Source: Ursus arctos
Taxonomy: Eukaryota; Chordata; Mammalia; Carnivora; Ursidae
Assembly (NCBI RefSeq): GCF_023065955.2
Contig: NW_026622985.1
Location: forward strand, 642,001-706,000
Direction: 5' to 3'
DNA length: 64,000 bases
Shown here: piece after piece, positions 57,849-64,000 of the stretch
How the letters are laid out: every line of letters begins with the position of its first letter
Position numbering within the stretch: position 1 is the stretch's first letter
The notes under the pieces: model-generated
The model's input: only the letters and a program-made list of their open reading frames with translations
The model's database searches: none
What the model was told of the DNA's origin: nothing
Position numbers and translations under genes: made by a program

Positions 57849-58670
57849 CAGAGGAAGGAGGGCCTGGAGGATTATCAGAGTCCTGGGGTGGTGTGGAGGG
57901 GTTGCTCTAAGACGATATGGGCTCTGTCCCCTGCCACTGCATGGCCTAGGGACAGATGAGGAGTCCATGGAGCCTGGATTTTGGAGGGGAGGGAAGGAGC
58001 AGAGAAGGTGACCACTCAGAGCCAGTGCAGCCCCTGTCCACTGTCAGCCAGATCTTAGTCCAGGCTGCTCGGATGGCTGCTCAGATCAATAGTCAGACGT
58101 TGAGGGTCCCAGACTCCATTCATTAAATTATCAGAGCACCAGCCTAGATGGCCACTTTCCCAGTTAATTGACAGGAACTGCTCAGCCAGGGTTGGTCAGT
58201 TGAAGGGAAGATAATTCTTGGCAGAGCTGACATATGAGAGTTGTTTAGGAATGTCCTGGGTTCTGAGTCAACCTGTGAGCTGAGCAGACCACTCGCTGGT
58301 CACTGAGGGTGGTCAGCTGGTCACCAGGAAGGCTCCACATGAGGAGGCCGACAGTGCAAAGATGCTGGGGGAGGACGGCCACAGTTGGGCTCCCCCCGGC
58401 CCTTCCGAGGGGCTTCACTTTGGGAGCATCTGCATTGGATTTTGGGTCAGGGATTAAAATCTAGAGGCAAGAGGCTAGGTCAGGGTTTGAGGTCTTTTCT
58501 CAGCCCAGGAAACTCTTTCGGGCATCAACTGTCTCCTGCAGAAATCTTGGGGCAGGATATTTTGAGAAAGAGTGAGAAGAGCCCTTGGTTTGTGTACAGG
58601 GCATGACCTAGTGGTCCCAGGTGTTCAGGGACCTCTGTCCTCAGGGAACCAACTACATTCCTATCCCAGA
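57849..58670. other. No gene or clear repeat recognised
   Basis: G+C-balanced single-copy-looking DNA that could be intron of the gene whose exon lies at 58,867. No exon with supported splice sites was found here. Confidence 0.45.
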
Positions 58671-58795
58671 TGCATCACATGTCAGTGTTGTGACTCTGGA
58701 CAAGCCACTTAAAATCTCTAAATTTCAATGCTGTGAACTCTATGACGTGGGTTACAATCCACAGGGCTGACGTGGGGACTGCAGGAGATGAGAAC
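58671..58795 (+). mobile_element. MIR SINE
   Basis: tgtgactctggacaagccac, ttaaaatctctaaatttcaa and the following gggttacaat stretch follow the central part of MIR. It lies just upstream of the candidate exon. Confidence 0.7.
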
Positions 58796-58866
58796 AGATC
58801 TCCAGACTGGCAGCCAAGTACAAGCAGAACCAGGTAATCCTCGCTTTCTTCTTTCTTGTATTACAG

Positions 58867-58937
58867 GTCTGGGAGAGCCTCCAAGTTTCGTCTCGGTGAC
58901 ACCACACACCACCTCCTCTGTTCTGATCCAGTGGCAG
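58867..58937 (+). CDS. Candidate internal exon: start of a fibronectin type III domain
   Basis: A 71-bp stretch is bounded by a strong acceptor (a pyrimidine-rich ttcttctttcttgtattacag-like tract ending at 58,866) and a consensus donor (cag|gtaagg at 58,938). In the only frame that stays open it reads LGEPPSFVSVTPHTTSS, then VLIQWQ. The PP-x-V-x-V-TP spacing followed by a conserved tryptophan (codon 58,932-58,934) is the A and B strand pattern of a fibronectin type III domain, as in extracellular parts of Sidekick, DSCAM, contactin or receptor phosphatase proteins. The exon enters in the middle of a codon and leaves after a complete one, so the domain must continue in another exon outside what I could find. 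The match to Sidekick-like domains is only an impression, so I give no symbol. It could also be a duplicated, non-functional fragment. Confidence 0.5.
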
Positions 58938-60904
58938 GTAAGGGCTGGGAAGGGCGGGGTGTTTCCTGAACTGGTGTCGGGAGCTGGGACCTGCCCGCCA
59001 GGCCACGTGACAGCATCTGAGGGTCGGTGGCAGGTCAGAGGACACGACGTGGTTGGTGTGCCCACCTGGGGGGAGCACCACGGACCCCCGAGCCAAGCTG
59101 TGGGAAGGAGCCTGAGCTCAGCTCTCTGAGGAGGGGCTGGTGCAGAGCCTCCAGGGCTGAACGTTGCAGGCATTTGGGGAAGGGCGGCCCATCGAGACCT
59201 CCATGGTACACACAGAACTGGGTGTCGTAGAACAGGGCCAAGAAACCATAGCCTGGGGAGTGATCTCTTCTACAGTGATCATCTCCTATCAGACAGAATA
59301 CCCACAGGGTTACATGTGTCCTCCCTATGTTCCAGGTGTTAATCCTCAGTGAAAGTCCGCTCAAGGCACCTCTATCCTAGATAATGAAGTAGTGTTGGTG
59401 GGCCATGGACAGCACTGGACACTCTGACCTCTCCTTGCCTTATTTCCAATTTGGGTACTTTTGCCAACAGCAACATGCATTGAAGACAAAAGTCACAGAG
59501 GGGAGAACTGGCAAGGAAGGATGCCCTGTCCCAGCAAGGGTGCTCACCGGGTCTGTGGAGAGGGCTCAGCCAGGCTGGGGGTTTGGGTTCAGAAGCCCAG
59601 CTGGAGCTGGGCCAGAGAGGCACAACACAGCAACAGGCAGGGCCAAGGGCAGCGATGAGAACGTCGTGGGAACTCTGGTCAACAAGGGAAGCTCCTGAAG
59701 CCAGAATGGGGCAGCCTTCCTGGGGAGGGGGAGGGCAGTGCCTAGAGCAGAGGGTCATGGGGTAAGGAGATGGGAGCAGGAGCCCTGGTCTGTGTTCATG
59801 GCCACAGTGAGGTGAGGTCTGCCTAGAAGTGGCCACACTGGGCTAGTGGTCCATGGAGGGGTCTGTGCAGCTGATCTTCTTCCTCCAGGTTGATAAGATT
59901 GTCCAGGAGAGTACCAGCATCACATCCAGACCAGGCAGGAGAGAGGGGATGGTTTGAGGTCAGGAGATGTAGGGGCCCTGGTGATGATGGAATCCAAAGC
60001 AAACTGTGGTCTAGACATGGCCTTGGAGAGGCAGATGCCACGCCTAGTTGGGGGCAGAGCCTGGCAAGAGGGGAGGACTGGAAGGGACTCCGTTAGAGAG
60101 GGAGGTACTGAAGGGCATGTGTGGGCATGCCAGGAAACGCAGAGGAGGCTCTAGGGGACCCTGTCCTAAATGGACTGCCTTCATGGGACTTGTAGGCCAG
60201 GACAGAACATGCTGGAGACCCCTCCAGGCTAGACCTGCTGCCCAGCAAGGAGCAAGGGGGAGAAGAGCCAGGTCACGGGCACTCCGCGGCCATCCTGGTG
60301 CTGCTAATAGAGCAGGGGTGCTGGGTGGGAAGTCAGGACAGGAAGTCCACGGTTGGGGTGTGTACACTAGCCATGAGGGGGCTTCCTGAACTCTCAAGTG
60401 GTGGCCCCTAACCGCTGAAGGTTCCTGCTGCCTCTCCTTATGTGGCAGCTCAGTGGCATCAGTAGGTATTAGCTCCACTCGTGTGCAGTTTGACCATGAG
60501 TGAGGAGCATGTTTAGAGGTTCCAAGAGGGTTAAATGGACAGACTTGACACGGTCGCTCCAGGAGGGACGAGAGTGGGGCTTTCATAGCCTGGGCTCTGT
60601 GAGGCATGCAGAATGTGCAGGAATTGATGGAGTGGCTGTGGACCCTTCCTTCACTCCACTGCCAAGGGACACGTCTCAAGAAGTGAAGGAACCCTTAAAG
60701 GTGACAGTTCCAAATGTCTTCCAATGAACATGGAAGTTTGCTGCCTGGTGTTCAGTAGTTTCCAGCCTCACCAGTGTGGGGACAGGATGGGAACTGGCTC
60801 CCACCCCTGTCTCTGGGTAGCCGTATCCCCTGAGCTTGTCTCAGGGCCCCCACCGGCTCTAGGTCTGTGGACCCCAGTTTGCCAGTGGATGACATGTCCC
60901 TGTT
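58938..60904. other. Probable intron or intergenic DNA; nothing recognised
   Basis: G+C-balanced DNA without clear repeats. Many open frames of 60-210 codons overlap on both strands but show no domain, no supported splice sites and no codon pattern that sets one frame apart. I find no continuation of the fibronectin type III domain here. Confidence 0.45.
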
Positions 60905-61005
60905 AGGCGTCGCTGCCTCCCCATTCTTCCTCTGTAAAAATAGGAGGTTAAAGGTGAACTTCAAGATCTCTGATGTAAGGCCCATTAGCTCTCACAACCC
61001 CAACT
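60905..61005 (+). mobile_element. MIR-type SINE remnant
   Basis: cttcctctgtaaaaatagga, ggttaaaggtgaacttcaag and atctctgatgtaaggcccat follow the 3' half of a MIR variant whose consensus ends in a gatgatctctaaggtccctt stretch. Confidence 0.6.
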
Positions 61006-61960
61006 TCCTGTAGGGCCTTTCGTGGGAGGTGGGAGACATTCAAAACGGAGATTCAAGGTCCCAAGAGCTTCTGTTTCCCACCCTCCACTAACTTAATCAA
61101 CCCAAAGATTGGTCTTCTCTACTGTGCTAAATTCTACCAGAAATTTAGCATTTCCTTTGTAGATGTGGCATTTGGCTTGCCAGTAACTAAGTAAGCTCTT
61201 TTTCTATAAAGACATCTCAGAGCCTTGGAACAGACCATCACCTCTACAAAGTGGCTTTTGCCCCGTGCCGTCCTGGCCCCCGAGCACATGGGGCTCGGAG
61301 CCCCGTGGTTGCCGTCGGACAGCTCTGTGACTGGCGGACGGCTGTACCAAAGGAACTTGGCATGCGGGTCCATCAGCTGTCCCCGTTCAGAGCCCAGTAG
61401 AACAAACTAATCGCAAGAAGCCCAGAGCAGGAGGTGGTCAATAGGATATATTGTAGAAATAAATACCTGTCAACTGCCGGGCAACTGAAGTATAAAAAAA
61501 TATGTGTAATTTACTAAATCAGAGCAAACAAAACGAAGAGACTGTTTTTAAATATAGATTTGCATTCCAAATGAAATGCTTCACCTGTAAACCCCCTTCT
61601 TTCCAGTAATTTGTTTAAAAATGCGAACGCCACCTGTAATTTCAAGGCTGCTGACCCACTTAAATGTCTCCTCCATTAGAAAATGTCAAGTTTGATTTTT
61701 CCTAGTAGGATAGTCAATCCCTGCCTTTCATGGGGCCCAGCATTATTTGAAATCTAAGGATTTGAGTGTGTTTTCTAGACAGTGGCGGTATTGTGGTCAC
61801 ACTGAGTACAACTCATAACAGACACCAGTGTTTCTCAATTGGTCACAACATTTAATCTGGCTGTTCTGAAACTTGCAGTGGCTCATACAGTCTGTCACTC
61901 AAGTGTAGTTCCCTTTGTGTGGCTATAGACTCTCCTAAGTGGATTTTGAGGCCATTTTTA
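61006..61960. other. No gene or clear repeat recognised
   Basis: Single-copy-looking DNA, A+T-rich after 61,440. Around 61,258-61,340 it is locally G+C-rich with several CpG, but this is too short to call a CpG island. Confidence 0.45.
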
Positions 61961-61961
61961 A

Positions 61962-62082
61962 GCAGCAGCAGCAGCAGCAACAACAACAATAACAACAACA
62001 ACAACAACAACAAAACTCAAGAAAACAAAACAAAACAAAACAAAAAACCCCAAAAAACAAAACAAAACAAAACAAAATCTTA
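61962..62082. repeat. Compound simple repeat (AGC)n-(AAC)n-(AAAAC)n
   Basis: agc units pass into aac units (from about 61,978) and then into aaaac units (from about 62,020 to 62,080). There is no coding role here. Confidence 0.95.
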
Positions 62083-62395
62083 GCAATAGATCACATCACG
62101 CACATTGGCCTCAGCAGAGGGTGGACCCAGTGTTGTATTAGGCACCTTCCTAAGAGGAGCGCGACTGCCACCTGGATGGGGGGAGCAGCAGCGGGGCCTT
62201 TTCAGGATGTATTTGGGGTTTGTTTCTTCTCTCACGTGGGCTCCATCACCTGCAGAAGACCAGGCCCTGTGTAGGGTGCCGATCGACCAGAGGTGGACAA
62301 GACAGACGCCAGGCCTTAAAAAGCTCCTGTTTCCTGGGCTGAGCCCTAGGACACATCAATGGGAAGACAGTGGAAGAGGAGCAGGGAGGAGACCC
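62083..62395. other. No gene or clear repeat recognised
   Basis: Single-copy-looking DNA. It would lie in the intron before the ANKRD13-like exon if that exon is part of a gene here. Confidence 0.4.
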
Positions 62396-62545
62396 TGAAC
62401 GGGTTTGTTCACCTCCCTGAGCCTCGGATTTCTCACCTATACATGGCACCCACACCTCCAGAGCCACAGGGGACTGAATGGCAACGTGGCCGTGGGGCGC
62501 ATATAAAGTGCCCTGCATGGTGTGCTCTCAGGGGACAGGTAAATG
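62396..62545 (+). mobile_element. MIR SINE remnant
   Basis: ttcacctccctgagcctcgg, atttctcacctatacatggc, then gcatataaagtgccctgcat follow the MIR consensus order (tgagcctcagtttcctcatc-type, then the tgtaaagcgcttagcac-type part). Confidence 0.6.
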
Positions 62546-62612
62546 CAGGCGCTGCTTTCGCCCTGATGGGGCTGGTAATGGGCTGCTTTTTTCCGCCTCT
62601 CTTTCCCCACAG

Positions 62613-62816
62613 GGCCATCCAGGAGATCCTGCTCACCAGCTCAGAAGGCCTGTGCCCTGGAGCCTCAAGTGAGAGGAGCCATTTTGATAGTGACTCACAG
62701 CTGGCCATGGAGCTGTCTGCCAAAGAGCTGGAGGAGTGGGAGCTCCGGCTCCGGGGGGGGGGGGGGGGGAGGAGGAGCTCCAGCAAGTCTTACAGCTGTC
62801 TCTCACGGAGAAATAG
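62613..62816 (+). pseudogene. Terminal exon with ubiquitin-interacting-motif tail, frame broken by G17 (ANKRD13-like)
   Basis: A pyrimidine-rich tract and an AG at 62,611-62,612 precede an open frame that starts [16 protein letters not shown] (from 62,614) and runs on through [20 protein letters not shown] run of 17 G (62,753-62,769) then shifts the frame. Beyond it, in the frame starting at 62,769, the bases encode [15 protein letters not shown] and a TAG stop (62,814-62,816). The acidic stretch followed by a leucine/alanine-rich helix with a conserved serine is the pattern of a ubiquitin-interacting motif. The two motifs in tandem at the end of a protein are as in ANKRD13A/B/D, membrane-associated proteins that bind ubiquitylated receptors. 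The upstream splice site argues for a genomic fragment rather than a processed copy. The G run may be a genuine inactivating expansion or a sequencing/assembly error. No other exon of this family was found. Confidence 0.55.
62753..62769. repeat. Run of 17 G inside the candidate exon
   Basis: It sits where a run of glutamate codons (gag) would be expected, and shifts the reading frame. Homopolymers this long are prone to both slippage in the genome and miscalling. Confidence 0.95.
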
Positions 62817-62895
62817 ACCTTTCTGCTCACGGGCTGCACAAAGCAGGGCTTCTGGGCTGCACGCAGGTGCTGCATCACTCGTGCCCTGGGGCTGA

Positions 62896-63819
62896 AACAA
62901 ATCAACAAATCATAAAATGGGCAGAAGATATGAACAGACACTTTTCCAATGAAGACATACAAATGGCTAACAGACACATGAAAAAATGTTCAAAATCATT
63001 AGCCATCAGGGAAATTCAAATCAAAACCACACTAAGATACCACCTTACGCCAGTTAGAATGGCAAAAATGGACAAGGCAAGAAACAACAATTGCTGGAGA
63101 GGATGTGGAGAAAGGGGATCCCTCCTACATTGTTGGTGGAAATGCAAGTTGGTACAGCCACTCTGGAAAACAGTGTGGAGGTCCCTTAAAAAGTGAAAAA
63201 TTAAGCGACCCTATGATCCAGCCATTGCACTACTGGGTGTTTACCCCAAAGATACAGATGTAGTGAAGAGAAGGGCCATATGCACCCCAATGTTCATAGC
63301 AGCATTGTCCACAATAGCCAAAGCGTGGAAGGAACCAAGATGCCCCTCAAAAGATGACTGGATTAAGAAGTTATGGTCCATATAGACACTGGAATATTGC
63401 TCAGCTATCAAAAAGAACGATTTCTCAACATTTGCTGCAACATGGATGGCACTGGAGGAGGTAATGCTAAGTGAAATAAGTCAAGCAGAGAAAGACAAGT
63501 ATCATATGGTTCCCCTCATCTATGGAACAGAAGAACTAGGAAGATCGGTAGGAGAAGAAAGGGATAAAGAAAGGGGGAAATCAGAAGGGGGAATGAAGCA
63601 TGAGAGACTATGGACTCTGGGAAACAAACTGAGGGCTTCAGAGGGGAGGGGGGTGGGGGAATGGAATAGGCTGGTGATGGGTAGTAGGGAGGGCACGTAT
63701 TGCATGGTGCCCTGGGTGTTATACGCAACCAAAGAATCATGGAACTTTACATCAAGAACCAGGGATGTACTGTATGGTGACTAACATGATATAATAAAAA
63801 AATATTCATATAAAAAAAT
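62896..63819 (+). mobile_element. 5'-truncated L1 (end of ORF2 and 3' UTR)
   Basis: About 920 bases of carnivoran-type L1. The end of ORF2 (gggcagaagatatgaacaga, catcagggaaattcaaatca, gagaggatgtggagaaaggg, ctggaatattgctcagctat, ggaggtaatgctaagtgaaa) is followed by a 3' UTR with gatgtactgtatggtgacta and an A-rich end. The frame is stopped at 63,194-63,196 and again later, so it is dead. The minus-strand fragment at 47,444 shares the 3' end. No target-site duplication was found. It lies just downstream of the ANKRD13-like stop codon. Confidence 0.92.
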
Positions 63820-64000
63820 AAGTGCTCTGTAAGTGTTCAAGTAGCTGCTGCCTCTAGAGAGGGGGCTTCGACGGCCACAGAGCAGGGAGGGTAGAGGTGT
63901 ACTTCTCGTTCTTTACGCGGGAGGATGCATTACTGCTCCTCAGGAATGCCAGTTCCCTCCTGGCTCTGGTGAGGAGGCAGGACCAGAGACTGGCTCGGGG
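63820..64000. other. Right edge; nothing firm
   Basis: The first bases (agtgctctgtaagtgttcaa) resemble a MIR 3' end, and the rest is unclassified. The window ends here. Confidence 0.35.

Noticed and set aside
60044..60679. 211-codon reverse-strand open frame
   Set aside because: It overlaps several other frames on both strands in G+C-balanced DNA, has no recognisable domain and no support as an exon.
62359..62895. 178-codon open frame as a gene from its first ATG
   Set aside because: It reads through an apparent MIR remnant and an intron-like stretch before the splice acceptor at 62,611, and its end after the G run is in the wrong frame for the ubiquitin-interacting tail.
63446..63784. 112-codon open frame near the right end
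   Set aside because: It is the 3' part of a dead L1 element, running from the end of ORF2 into the 3' UTR.

Overview
The window is mammalian nuclear DNA, most likely from a caniform carnivoran of the bear/seal/mustelid (arctoid) type. The evidence is the density of tRNA-Lys-derived Can-SINEs, several with the 'ctctctcgctggctgtctct' body typical of bears and pinnipeds rather than dogs, together with carnivoran-type L1 3' ends, MIR, L2, MLT1 and other LTR fragments. No bacterial or viral gene organisation is present. The taxon comes from recalled repeat consensus sequences, not from a search.

Bases 1-44,488 form one uninterrupted tandem array of a very G+C-rich satellite. Two sample lines (39,661-39,780) count to 87 G+C in 120 bases, with 12 CpG. 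The monomer is about 311 bp: eight copies of one diagnostic variant are spaced at whole multiples (5, 11, 5, 7, 9, 4 and 14 monomers over 17,103 bp), so the array holds roughly 143 monomers. Most monomers carry a short telomere-like core, ctagggttagggttagcccc, always with TTAGGG on the + strand. Diagnostic variants divide the array into an A-type domain (about 1-24.5 kb), a B-type domain (about 24.5-37.7 kb), a return to A-like monomers with one late B-type copy (about 37.7-43.0 kb), and a divergent edge subfamily (about 43.0-44.49 kb). Blocks of two to five monomers recur, which is higher-order-repeat behaviour. I saw no transposon inside the array. The many GC-rich, stop-poor frames there are by-products of base composition and I do not annotate them as genes.

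At about 44,489 the array stops abruptly and ordinary, A+T-richer carnivoran DNA begins, packed with nested transposons. Many Can-SINEs have recognisable target-site duplications, and the nesting gives a relative age order (MLT1 interrupted by a younger LTR and a SINE; an L1 carrying two SINEs; a minus-strand L1 carrying a SINE and a TG repeat).

Only two stretches look like real coding exons. One is a 71-bp exon with consensus splice sites, encoding the start of a fibronectin type III domain (58,867-58,937). The other is a terminal exon encoding a ubiquitin-interacting-motif tail resembling the ANKRD13 family (62,613-62,816), whose frame is broken by a run of 17 G. They belong to unrelated families, so the right side may be a patchwork of gene fragments, as is common beside subtelomeric or pericentromeric satellites. 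I see no complete gene, no RNA gene and no CRISPR array. The main candidate for novelty is the telomere-motif satellite.
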